In this document: positions 1 through 8,356 of the stretch, piece after piece
How positions within the stretch are numbered: the first letter of the stretch is position 1
Layout of the letters: each line of letters begins with the position of its first letter
Assembly: GCA_949516455.1 (NCBI GenBank)
Contig: CATILC010000056.1
Location: forward strand, 1-11,452
Reading direction: 5' to 3'
DNA: 11,452 bases
Origin: Flavobacteriia bacterium
GTDB taxonomy: Bacteria > Bacteroidota > Bacteroidia > Flavobacteriales > Schleiferiaceae
Made by a program: the position numbers and the translations under genes
The notes under the pieces: model-generated
What the model saw: the letters and a program-made list of their open reading frames with translations, nothing else
The model's database searches: none
What the model was told of the DNA's origin: nothing

Positions 1-426
1 GCATCGGTGACCGACACCTTCTCCATTTTGGACTGGAATGGCAGTGGGATTGTTGCAGGCAATTATGAATTCATGGTCGTCGCGCGGATAAACGACAATG
101 GAACGAAGTACACTTCGGAGCCCTCGTGCATTTATGTTCGCGGCTACAACGGGGTGGGCGGAAAAGCAGAGGGCGCTGACTCAGCAGAGCCAGCAGGTGT
201 TCCCAGTATTTCGATCTATCCCAATCCGACAGACAATATCCTCTACATCCAGGCTCCGGTGAACAGCGAATTGTCCCTGGTTGATCTGCACGGCAAAACC
301 CTCACACGGCGCACCACAGAGCATTTGGAATCACCCATCGATATGTCCTCTTATGCCCAGGGCGTGTATTTACTGCAGATACAAACAGGGGAGGAAACGC
401 TGCGCCGACCGGTGGTCAAGAACTGA
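1..426 (+). CDS. C-terminal part of a T9SS-secreted protein (5' end outside window)
   Basis: This is the last 141 residues of a longer protein; the frame is open to the left edge, so the true start is not in view. Residues about 5-50 are beta-rich, with a GNYEFMVVARINDNG stretch like the end of a fibronectin III- or Ig-like domain. A short Gly/Ala/Glu-rich linker follows. From about residue 68 to the end lies a T9SS type A sorting domain: YPNPTDNILYIQ at its start, a LVDLHGKTL strand, and GVYLLQIQTGEETLRRPVVKN at its end. In Bacteroidota such domains direct export through the outer membrane by the Por/Spr machinery and are then cleaved, leaving the cargo released or attached to surface lipopolysaccharide. 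The catalytic or adhesive part lies upstream and is unknown. The next gene starts 61 nt downstream on the same strand. Confidence 0.88.
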   Translation, partial: ASVTDTFSILDWNGSGIVAGNYEFMVVARINDNGTKYTSEPSCIYVRGYNGVGGKAEGADSAEPAGVPSISIYPNPTDNILYIQAPVNSELSLVDLHGKTLTRRTTEHLESPIDMSSYAQGVYLLQIQTGEETLRRPVVKN

Positions 427-487
427 ATCCAATAAGCCCACGACTGATGGCAACGAACTTTCGGTAGCTTTCGCAGTTCCAGGCCCT

Positions 488-889
488 ATGAAGAAACAAC
501 ATCCCATCCTGTTCTACGATGGATCCTGCGCCTTTTGCAGCTTTTGGGTGGGCTTTATCGCCAGACACGATCGCAAAAAAAAGTTCCGGTTCGCTTCACT
601 TTCGGGAAGCACGGCTGAGGAGGTCGGGATCTCTCAATCCCTCAAGGATGCGGACAGCGTAGTGCTCTTGCATCATGGTCATTTTCTCATCCGCTCTCGG
701 GCTGTTTGGAAATTGCTCGATCTACTCTGGCCCAGACTCTGGCCCATTTGGCGAATGGGCGGGTGGATCCCGCTTTGGATCGCGGACGGATCCTATAAAC
801 TCATCGCACGCAACAGGCACCGCTTTGGTGGATCTCCCGAATCCTGCTCGCTGCACGGACGGGAAGACCAACTTCCCTTCTTGCCCTGA
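488..889 (+). CDS. DCC-family (DUF393) thiol-disulfide oxidoreductase-like protein
   Basis: A 133-residue protein. The family signature is at the N-terminus: YDGSCAFCSFWV, with D11, C14 and C17 forming the DxxCxxC motif after a short hydrophobic strand (PILFYDG). The family (YuxK-like, DUF393) is usually 110-150 residues, so this is full length. It is thought to adopt a thioredoxin-like fold, but its substrates are mostly undefined. The later pattern, SRAVWKLLDLLWPRLWPIWRMGGWIPLWIADGSYKLIARNR cut short here as SRAVWKLL then a Trp/Pro-rich segment and YKLIARNRHRFG, is typical of the family. No signal peptide is seen, so it is probably cytoplasmic, possibly membrane-associated through the Trp-rich segment. 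I chose the ATG at 488 because the conserved domain begins only six residues later; the frame stays open upstream, but that stretch lies inside the previous gene. The following gene is convergent, 8 nt away. Confidence 0.86.
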   Translation: MKKQHPILFYDGSCAFCSFWVGFIARHDRKKKFRFASLSGSTAEEVGISQSLKDADSVVLLHHGHFLIRSRAVWKLLDLLWPRLWPIWRMGGWIPLWIADGSYKLIARNRHRFGGSPESCSLHGREDQLPFLP

Positions 890-897
890 AAAGGAAT

Positions 898-2202
898 CTA
901 TTCTATCCGGATGCGTCTGTGCAGTGTGCTGCGTTCGGTTCGAATGCGGAGCATGTAGAGACCGTTCGGCACAAAAGCCAGATCCAGAGTGGTCGCACCC
1001 TGAGCCAGTGAAGGCGCCCAACGACGCACAACAGCTCCCTTTGCATCCATGAGCTCGATGAGGGACCGCCCCCGATGAATGTCTGATCGAATGTGCAGGA
1101 GATCTCTCGTTGGGTTGGGATACAGATTCCAGTTTCCACTGTCTTCCGGCAGGCTGGCTCCGCAATTCGCCCACTGGATCTGAATGCTGTCCGTGCTGAT
1201 GCAGCCATTGGTGTCGGTCACTTCCACATAATAGAGTGCAGGACCGTAGACCAGGAATGTGGCAGCGGTCGAGTTGTCCTGCCACCGATAGGTTCCGGGA
1301 TAGGAAGAAAGATCGAGTACGATCGTATCGCCCATGCAAATGGTCGTGTCGGCGCCCAGATCCACAGGATTCACCGCAAATGGACTCAACTCAAAACTGT
1401 CCCTTGCTGTACAGCCATCCAGAAGGACGTCCACATAATACACTCCTGGCTGGTTGGCGATCAAAAACGTATCGGTACCCGCATTGGACCAACTGATCTG
1501 ATCGAAGGGACCGCCCTGGACATAGAGCGTCGCAGATCCGGTAGGACATACCCGCAAATCCCCAGTGATCTGAACTGAAGGCAGGCTTTTGACAAAAACA
1601 TTTTTCGATGTGGAATCCGCACAGCCTGAGACCGTATCTGAAACGACCATCTTTACCCGGTACAAACCGACTTGGCCATAGGTGCGCACCAGCGTGTCTG
1701 AAGAGCCAGCTGCCGCGTTGTTCTCGAACCAATTCAAGGTTTGGGCCCCTGTTGCCGTACTGACGAATTGAACGCTTTCACCGAGACAGACCGTATCGCC
1801 GCTGGCACTGAAACCCGCCTGAGCTGAACAACAAGAGGCCACCGAAAGGCTAGCGCTGATGCTAGAGACCACGGATCCATTTTCTACTCCGTTGATCTGC
1901 ACCGTGTAATTGCCTGATGGAATAAGGCCCATAGAGACCGTATGAGTGGGCGTCGCGAAAGCGGGCAGACAGATGATCCCGATCGAGTATTCCACATTCA
2001 CCTGAATTGTGTTCCCGCTTATTGAAGAGGATGTCCCAACGAACTGGGCGTTGATGCAACCGATCTGCATAGCAACATCCACACTGGTCGGTGTACAGGA
2101 GGTGGCCGGCGGCCCTGGGAAGGTGTATCCAGATACCTGAACGACCTGTGCCTCAATAAATTGAGCGGAAAGAGCGAATACGAGGATCAAAACCTTTTTC
2201 AT
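898..2202 (-). CDS. T9SS-secreted protein with three PKD/Ig-like cysteine-paired repeats
   Basis: A 434-residue predicted secreted protein. The start is placed at 2202 because it gives a clean signal peptide (MKKVLILVFALSAQFIEAQ, cleavage near residue 18-19); an in-frame ATG 20 codons upstream would bury that signal. Residues 20-120 are a beta-rich region with several cysteines. Three related modules of about 70-80 residues follow (about 128-205, 206-273, 280-345). Each has a Cys near its first strand (TVCLGESVQF, RVCPTGSATL, TICMGDTIVL) and an SGC, DGC or NGC near its end. This is the usual PKD/Ig-like arrangement in Bacteroidota surface proteins. Residues about 355-434 are a T9SS type A sorting domain (NWNLYPNPTRDLLHIR, then NGLYMLRIRTERSTLHRRIRIE). 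No enzymatic domain is visible, so an adhesive or structural surface role is an inference. Transcribed alone, divergent from recA. Confidence 0.88.
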   Translation of the reverse strand: MKKVLILVFALSAQFIEAQVVQVSGYTFPGPPATSCTPTSVDVAMQIGCINAQFVGTSSSISGNTIQVNVEYSIGIICLPAFATPTHTVSMGLIPSGNYTVQINGVENGSVVSSISASLSVASCCSAQAGFSASGDTVCLGESVQFVSTATGAQTLNWFENNAAAGSSDTLVRTYGQVGLYRVKMVVSDTVSGCADSTSKNVFVKSLPSVQITGDLRVCPTGSATLYVQGGPFDQISWSNAGTDTFLIANQPGVYYVDVLLDGCTARDSFELSPFAVNPVDLGADTTICMGDTIVLDLSSYPGTYRWQDNSTAATFLVYGPALYYVEVTDTNGCISTDSIQIQWANCGASLPEDSGNWNLYPNPTRDLLHIRSDIHRGRSLIELMDAKGAVVRRWAPSLAQGATTLDLAFVPNGLYMLRIRTERSTLHRRIRIE

Positions 2203-2229
2203 ATTCCGAAGTTTCCACAAAGAACACCA

Positions 2230-2275
2230 ATTCAAACAAATTTCAGGCGTCGTATTATTCAAAACTCATTCAAAA
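2230..2275. repeat. Short ATTCAAA repeats in the recA upstream region
   Basis: In the 149-nt AT-rich spacer between the divergent secreted-protein and recA genes, ATTCAAA occurs at 2230-2236, 2257-2263 and 2268-2274. The last two copies read ATTCAAAA and are 11 nt apart, about one helical turn. The repeats are plain in the sequence. A protein-binding role is only a possibility, because AT-rich spacers produce such words by chance. Confidence 0.3.
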
Positions 2276-2311
2276 TCCGGATGATAATGACATGGAAGCT
2301 CGGTCTCGAAA

Positions 2312-2341
2312 TTGTAGATTTAGACTTTCTGAATACCCTTT
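2312..2341 (+). promoter_or_regulatory. Possible Bacteroidota-type promoter for recA
   Basis: TTG at 2312-2314 is followed after exactly 19 nt by TACCCTTT at 2334-2341. This is the layout of the Bacteroidota sigma-ABfr promoter (TTG, 17-23 nt, TAnnTTTG), but the -7 part matches only four of the six fixed bases. Transcription would begin a few nt before the recA ATG at 2352, giving a very short leader. Weak candidate. Confidence 0.28.
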
Positions 2342-2351
2342 ATAAAACGAT

Positions 2352-3343
<992 letters not shown>

Positions 3344-3347
<4 letters not shown>

Positions 3348-4411
3348 ATCGAGGGAACTGGCACGCTGCTTTCTGCAGCTGGGTTTTCACTTTTTTTATA
3401 ATCTCGTGCAGCAACGGAACCCCTGGGGCTTCCAGTGATGCCCCTTCCTCTGTAGACGAGAGACAAAAGATGATCGAGGAAGCCGTTCCGGCTCGGGCCT
3501 CAGATGACCTCTATCTGAGACCGGGTGCAGAAATCGATATGGGCACTTTGCTCGAACGCATTGAGCAGCATCTCGATGACAAAAACCTATCCTACGCCAA
3601 GGCCCATTTGGACAAGGCCAGGGAAATGGACAGCCTGAATGAAGAGGTGCAATGGCTCGGCGGACGCTATCATCTGATGGCCAATCAAAGCAAGAAGGCC
3701 AACGACATATGGAAAAAGTGTGGCCTGCAGCATCCTGAGAATATCCCCTGCCGCATTGAATTGGCGCGCCTGCAACTTACCATTGGCTTGGTGCGCGAGG
3801 CATTGAAAACCGCCAACGAATTGATCGGTATAGACCGAAACAATGCGGAAGCCTATTTCTTAAAGGGTCTGGCGGTCCGTGCGGTCAAGGAAAATGACGA
3901 GGATGCACTGCCCTATTTCCAGCGGGCCGTTGACCTGGACAATGCCCACCTCGATGCTCTGGATATGCTTGGTGTGATCTACGCGGGCAGAAAGGACTCC
4001 CTCGCTTTGGCGTATTACCGCAACATTCTGGCGCTACAGCCCGATCGCTCAGATATTTATTTCAAGATGGGGGTCTTCCATATGGACAAACAAGAATGGA
4101 ACGAAGCCATGGGTGCCTACGAGCGTGCCATTCGGATCGATCCAAAGGATGCAGACAGTTATTACAATCTGGGTTTTGTGCTCACACAGATCAGGGTCTT
4201 CGACAAAGCACGCAATGCCTTTGCTCAGGCCATCGCCGTGCGGCCGAGAAATTTCAAAGCCTATTACGGCAGGGGCTATACACATGAAATGCTGGGCGAT
4301 CTGACCAATGCAGCCCGGGATTATCGGGAGGCTTTGAGCATTCGCCCCAAGCACCAACCCTCTGCGACCGCACTGGGCCGGGTGAATCAAAAGCTGAAGG
4401 CTGTTCCTTGA
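3344..4411 (+). CDS. TPR-repeat lipoprotein, overlapping recA
   Basis: A 355-residue predicted lipoprotein. The N-terminus has a hydrophobic segment ending in a lipobox, FFIISC, with the lipidated Cys at residue 22, then a Ser/Pro/Ala-rich linker (to about residue 40). The rest is alpha-helical. Tetratricopeptide repeats are clearest at about 168-201, 203-234, 237-270, 271-304 and 305-338, with the usual pattern (AYFLKGLAV..., DIYFKMGVF..., SYYNLGFVL..., AYYGRGYTH..., each ending near Asp/Arg-Pro). More degenerate repeats probably cover 82-165. TPR arrays bind other proteins; no catalytic domain is present. The start codon lies inside the end of recA (ATGA overlap), so the two genes are very likely one transcript with coupled translation. 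A link to recombination does not follow, because a lipoprotein would sit on the far side of the inner membrane. The specific partner is unknown. Confidence 0.9.
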
Positions 4412-4414
4412 ACC

Positions 4415-5311
4415 CTAACTTCCGGGAGCACGGATGCGGTCCGGGTAGTCTGTGATCAGCCCGTCCACCCCCAATTCGATGAGTTCGCGAGCGCGAGCAG
4501 GTTCATTGACGGTCCATGGGATCAACTTCACTTTTTTTGATCGGGCCCATTGGATCATTGATTCATCCACCAAATTGTGCTCGGGGCTGACAGCGTATGG
4601 CAATGAACCCAGTTCATCCAGGGCCATATATGCATCTTGATTCTCATCGACCAGGAGGATTGTTCGAATATCGGGATCCAGACGGCGCATCGATCGCAGC
4701 GTTCTTGGATCGAAGGATTGGATCGTACACCGTTCTTTGATCTTTTCCTGACTCAATACTTCGTGGACGAGGCGAATGAATTCACCAGGTCCGGGATGCA
4801 GTCGGTCATCTCCGTGGATGGTGCTTTTGGTCTCTATGTTGTAGATGGGCAGCGTCCGTCCCAAGGAACGTGCATGGCTGTCTGCCGATCGGATCACTTC
4901 CCGGAGGGAGGGCTTGGCGCTCGGGAAATTTGCCTGCTCGGGAAATGCAGGATTCGGTTTCGATCCGCAGTCATATCGACTCAACTCCTGCAAACTCATT
5001 GAATAGATATTATAGGCGTATTGCTCTTCGGGATGGATGGAATGGCCAGCGGCATCCAAGCAGATCTGCGAGGAGAGGTACGGCTCATGAGAGAGGACAA
5101 CCTGATCATCTTCTGTGATGACCACATCGAGTTCCAGAGTTTTGACGCCCAGTTCCAGCGCCTTTTTCATGCCCGCAATGCTGTTCTCAGGCATCAACCC
5201 ACGGCAGCCCCTGTGGCCCTGCAGATCGAATGAGTCCCAATCCACTGATGGCTGCTTTTGACATGCGCACAAAATCGAGAGGAATACCAAAAAAGTCGGG
5301 ACCGACCGCAT
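4415..5311 (-). CDS. Glycerophosphodiester phosphodiesterase, predicted lipoprotein
   Basis: A 298-residue member of the GDPD family, TIM-barrel enzymes that hydrolyse glycerophosphodiesters (deacylated phospholipid head groups) to sn-glycerol 3-phosphate and an alcohol. Key motifs are present: GHRG with catalytic H33; PENS with E42; LELDV with metal-ligand E60 and D62; SHEP with the second catalytic H75; NIETK with E160 and K162; QSF at 198-200; WTVN at 266-269; and the closing GLITDYPD. The segment DCGSKPNPAFPEQ (115-127) is seen in longer family members. The N-terminus is a lipoprotein-like signal ending LCAC, with the likely modified Cys at residue 17, so it should act in the periplasm. 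ATG 5311 is preferred over the TTG one codon upstream: it overlaps the preceding stop in a TGATG arrangement, so translation is probably coupled to the SDR gene. The 3' end is 3 nt from the convergent TPR gene. Confidence 0.93.
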   Translation of the reverse strand: MRSVPTFLVFLSILCACQKQPSVDWDSFDLQGHRGCRGLMPENSIAGMKKALELGVKTLELDVVITEDDQVVLSHEPYLSSQICLDAAGHSIHPEEQYAYNIYSMSLQELSRYDCGSKPNPAFPEQANFPSAKPSLREVIRSADSHARSLGRTLPIYNIETKSTIHGDDRLHPGPGEFIRLVHEVLSQEKIKERCTIQSFDPRTLRSMRRLDPDIRTILLVDENQDAYMALDELGSLPYAVSPEHNLVDESMIQWARSKKVKLIPWTVNEPARARELIELGVDGLITDYPDRIRAPGS

Positions 5312-6195
5312 CAACTCTTGCCCTTCAAGCCTTTGATCATCTGGGCCATGTCGTCCCAGTCGGATGAACTGAGTTGTTCAAGAAAAGCCAGTTGCCCTGC
5401 ATCCTGCAGCCATTCGCCTCCATCGATGGTCACCACCTCACCGTTGATATAGGCCGAAAAATCACTGATGAGATAGGCCGCCAAATTTGACAATTCCTGA
5501 TGGTCCCCTGCACGACGCAAAGGAATCTGGTTCACCACGTTCAATCTGTCTGGAATGTTTCCGGGCATCAATCGATTCCATGCGCCCTCTGTGGGAAATG
5601 GTCCTGGGGCAATTGCATTCTGCCGGATGCCGTATTTCGCCCACTCCACTGCAAGCGAACGGGTCATGGCCAGAACACCCGCCTTTGCCATGGCCGAAGG
5701 CACGACAAAAGGAGATCCGGTCCATGCATAAGTGGTAATGATGTTGAGAACCACTTTATCCTTTTGCCCCTTGCCGATCCAGTCCTTTCCAAAACACAAG
5801 GTGCAATTCTTGCTTCCCTTTAGGACGATGTCGATGATGGCATCGAATGCGCTGTGGCTGAGACGTTCGGTCGGACTCACAAAATTGCCAGCGGCATTGT
5901 TGACCAGCACATCCACTGATCCGAATCGTTCCAAAGTGGCCTCTTTTAAAGCTTCTACCTCGTCGTATTTCCGAATGTCACAGGCTTGGGCCAACACTTC
6001 TGCACCGGTTTCTGAAGCAATCTCTTCGGCCGCCTGGTCCAGCACTTCCTGTTTTCGGCTGCAAAGGACCAGATGGGCCCCCAATTCGGCAAAATAGCGG
6101 CTCATAGACTTGCCCAGACCGGTCCCGCCACCGGTGACCACCACCACTTTACCACTCAGGGAGCCTTCCGCAAGCATCGGTTTATCGTACTGCAT
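5311..6195 (-). CDS. SDR-family oxidoreductase, 2,4-dienoyl-CoA reductase-like
   Basis: A 294-residue classical-length short-chain dehydrogenase. The Rossmann nucleotide motif is TGGGTGLG at 21-28, with LCSR at the end of the second strand (44-47), which suits NADPH. D73 (CDI) and NNAAGN at 99-104 follow. The usual YxxxK is replaced by SAMAK (167-171), while a tyrosine lies 15 residues before the lysine in ITTYAWTGSPFVVPSAMAK (Y156, K171). That spacing and the PSAxAKAG, NAIAPGP and INGEVVTIDGGEW motifs match the mitochondrial 2,4-dienoyl-CoA reductase (DECR) type, which reduces 2,4-dienoyl-CoA during beta-oxidation of unsaturated fatty acids. I infer that activity; a related enoyl-CoA or other acyl substrate is possible. 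No signal peptide, so cytoplasmic. ATG 6195 is used; Met7 is an alternative. The stop overlaps the start of the phosphodiesterase gene. Confidence 0.92.
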   Translation of the reverse strand: MQYDKPMLAEGSLSGKVVVVTGGGTGLGKSMSRYFAELGAHLVLCSRKQEVLDQAAEEIASETGAEVLAQACDIRKYDEVEALKEATLERFGSVDVLVNNAAGNFVSPTERLSHSAFDAIIDIVLKGSKNCTLCFGKDWIGKGQKDKVVLNIITTYAWTGSPFVVPSAMAKAGVLAMTRSLAVEWAKYGIRQNAIAPGPFPTEGAWNRLMPGNIPDRLNVVNQIPLRRAGDHQELSNLAAYLISDFSAYINGEVVTIDGGEWLQDAGQLAFLEQLSSSDWDDMAQMIKGLKGKS

Positions 6196-6226
6196 TATTT
6201 TTCACTTTTGATCACTGACAAATTCT

Positions 6227-8356
6227 ATGAACACATACTCGTACACTTGCGGTATCGCTCTCAGCCTTTTTATTTCGGCCTGCGATTCCTCCGAACAAAA
6301 TACTCCAAATAATATGGAAGCTCCCGTGGCAGAAAAAAAGATCGAACGCCTCATTGCCCATGGGGAAACACGACTCGACCCTTATTTCTGGATGAATCAG
6401 AGGAAAGATCCCGAGGTGATCGACCACCTCAACAAAGAGAACGCCTACCGCGAACAGATCATGAGCGGGACCACAGCTCTCCAGGAAACCCTCTTTGACG
6501 AGATCAAGGGCCGCATCAAGGAGGATGACCGTTCGGTGCCGTACCGCTTGGATGGATACTATTATTACTCGCGCTACGAGACCGGGCAGGAACACCCGAT
6601 GTACTGCCGAAAAGAAGGCAATATGGAGGCTGAAGAGGAGGTGATGCTCGATGTGAACGAGCTGGCTAAAGAGCATTCCTACTACGATGTGGGAGGACTA
6701 AAGGTTCGGCCAGATAAAAAAATGATCGCCTTCAGCGAAGACACTCTGAGCCGCAGGATCTACACCATACGCTTCAAGGATCTGGAGACAGGGGAGATCA
6801 TGGAAGAGCGCATACCGAATACATCCGGGAATTTTGTCTGGGCCAATGACAATCAAACCGGATTCTACAGCGTCAAGGATGAGTCGCTTCGGTCCTACAA
6901 GATCTTCCGGCACCGCTTGGGCACAGATGCATCCGAAGATGTCGAAGTGTACCACGAAGCCGATGAGACCTTCTCCACCTTTGTCTACCGATCCAAGAGC
7001 AAGAAATACATCATCATCGGATCGGGAAGTACCCTGAGCGATGAATACCGGATCCTTCCAGCGGATCAGCCCCTTCAGGAATTCCAAATATTTCAGGAAA
7101 GGGAGCGTGGACTGGAATATCAGATCGCTCATTTTGAAGACAAATGGTTCGTTCGGACCAATTTGGAGGGTGCCACGAACTTCCGGCTGATGAGTTGCCA
7201 GGAAGGCAGCACTGAAAAGGAACATTGGACCGAAACCATTCCGCATCGCCATGATGTCTATCTGGAGTCCTTTGAGCTGTTCCGAGACCACCTGGTACTT
7301 GATGAGCGAAGCAATGGCCTGACCCGTATCCGCATCATTCCCTGGGAAGGAGAAGAACATTACCTCGACTTCGGGGAAGAAGCCTATTCGGCCGGAATCG
7401 GGAACAATCCAGAATTTGACAGTCAGACCCTGCGCTATGGATATTCTTCGCTGACCACGCCTTCCAGCGTACTGGATTACGATATGGTCGATCGGGAGAA
7501 GACTTTGTTGAAGGAATATGAGATCGTGGGCGGTTACGACAAATCCGAATATCAGACCCAACGCATCTGGGCCGAAGCTGAAGACGGGGCGAAAGTCCCG
7601 ATCTCTTTGGTCTACAAGAAGGAACTCTTCAAGAAAGACGGCAGCAACCCCCTCCTGGTGTACGGCTACGGAAGCTATGGGATCACTGTGGATGCACGCT
7701 TCAGTTCCGTTCGGCTGAGTCTTTTGGATAGAGGCTTTGTCTACGCCATAGCGCACATCAGAGGCGGCCAATACCTCGGCAGGAACTGGTATGAGGACGG
7801 GAAACTGATGAACAAGCGCAATACGTTCACGGATTTCATCAGCTGCACCAAACACCTCCAAGAAGAGGGCTTCAGCCGACCAAAAAACACCTTTGCCTAC
7901 GGAGGAAGTGCGGGCGGACTGCTCATGGGTGCAGTAGTGAATATGGCCCCAGAACTTTACCGCGGAGTGATCGCGGCAGTACCTTTTGTGGATGTACTGA
8001 CCACCATGCTCGATGAAACCATCCCGTTAACCACGGGAGAATACGACGAATGGGGCAATCCGAATGACTCAGCGGCCTACGCCTATATGAGTACTTACAG
8101 TCCGTACGACAATGTTCGGGAGCAGCACTATCCTGCCATGCTCGTGACCACAGGACTACACGACAGCCAGGTGCAGTATTGGGAGCCGGCCAAATGGGTG
8201 GCCCGACTGCGGGAGATGAAACGCGACAACAATCCGCTCTTGCTGTACTGCAATATGGAAACCGGTCATTCCGGGGCCAGCGGTCGCTTTGAGTCGCTGA
8301 GGGAGACAGCTATGGAATATGCCTTCCTGCTGGACCTCGCCGGGATCGGAGAATGA
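6227..8356 (+). CDS. ptrB: Oligopeptidase B-type prolyl oligopeptidase (S9A), predicted lipoprotein
   Basis: A 709-residue S9A serine peptidase of the oligopeptidase B (protease II) type, which cleaves short peptides after Arg or Lys. The N-terminal segment leads into APVAEKKIERLIAHGETRLDPYFWM, the usual family start; a seven-bladed propeller (about 80-420) gates the alpha/beta-hydrolase domain. The triad is visible: S561 in GGSAGG, D646 in GLHDSQVQYWEPAKW and H681 in TGHSGASGRF. The acidic loop TTGEYDEWGNP (E605, D607, E608) corresponds to the loop tied to basic P1 preference in oligopeptidase B. Before the domain is a hydrophobic stretch ending LFISAC, a lipobox with Cys19, so the enzyme may be membrane-anchored in the periplasm; the signal lacks Lys or Arg before its core, which is odd. 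An in-frame stop at 6209 limits the start to ATG 6227. TATTTTTC at 6196-6203 resembles a -7 box. The 3' end overlaps waaA by 47 nt. Confidence 0.95.
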   Translation: MNTYSYTCGIALSLFISACDSSEQNTPNNMEAPVAEKKIERLIAHGETRLDPYFWMNQRKDPEVIDHLNKENAYREQIMSGTTALQETLFDEIKGRIKEDDRSVPYRLDGYYYYSRYETGQEHPMYCRKEGNMEAEEEVMLDVNELAKEHSYYDVGGLKVRPDKKMIAFSEDTLSRRIYTIRFKDLETGEIMEERIPNTSGNFVWANDNQTGFYSVKDESLRSYKIFRHRLGTDASEDVEVYHEADETFSTFVYRSKSKKYIIIGSGSTLSDEYRILPADQPLQEFQIFQERERGLEYQIAHFEDKWFVRTNLEGATNFRLMSCQEGSTEKEHWTETIPHRHDVYLESFELFRDHLVLDERSNGLTRIRIIPWEGEEHYLDFGEEAYSAGIGNNPEFDSQTLRYGYSSLTTPSSVLDYDMVDREKTLLKEYEIVGGYDKSEYQTQRIWAEAEDGAKVPISLVYKKELFKKDGSNPLLVYGYGSYGITVDARFSSVRLSLLDRGFVYAIAHIRGGQYLGRNWYEDGKLMNKRNTFTDFISCTKHLQEEGFSRPKNTFAYGGSAGGLLMGAVVNMAPELYRGVIAAVPFVDVLTTMLDETIPLTTGEYDEWGNPNDSAAYAYMSTYSPYDNVREQHYPAMLVTTGLHDSQVQYWEPAKWVARLREMKRDNNPLLLYCNMETGHSGASGRFESLRETAMEYAFLLDLAGIGE

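Noticed and set aside
452..477. GAACT...AGTTC inverted repeat between the first two genes
   Set aside because: A 5-bp stem with a 15-nt loop and no T-run is expected by chance and does not support a terminator or operator call.
2203..2262. Upstream in-frame ATG for the cysteine-repeat secreted protein
   Set aside because: The added 20 residues would precede a complete Lys-Lys-type signal peptide and destroy its N-terminal position, so the start at 2202 is preferred.
4412..4460. CCGG-bounded inverted repeat near the TPR/phosphodiesterase junction considered as a terminator
   Set aside because: The stem is only about 4 bp with a long loop and no T-run on either strand, and it lies within phosphodiesterase coding sequence.
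6698..7861. Long minus-strand open frame (387 codons) inside the peptidase gene
   Set aside because: It lies opposite a strongly conserved S9A peptidase, and its translation shows no recognisable domain. It is explained by codon bias of the sense gene.
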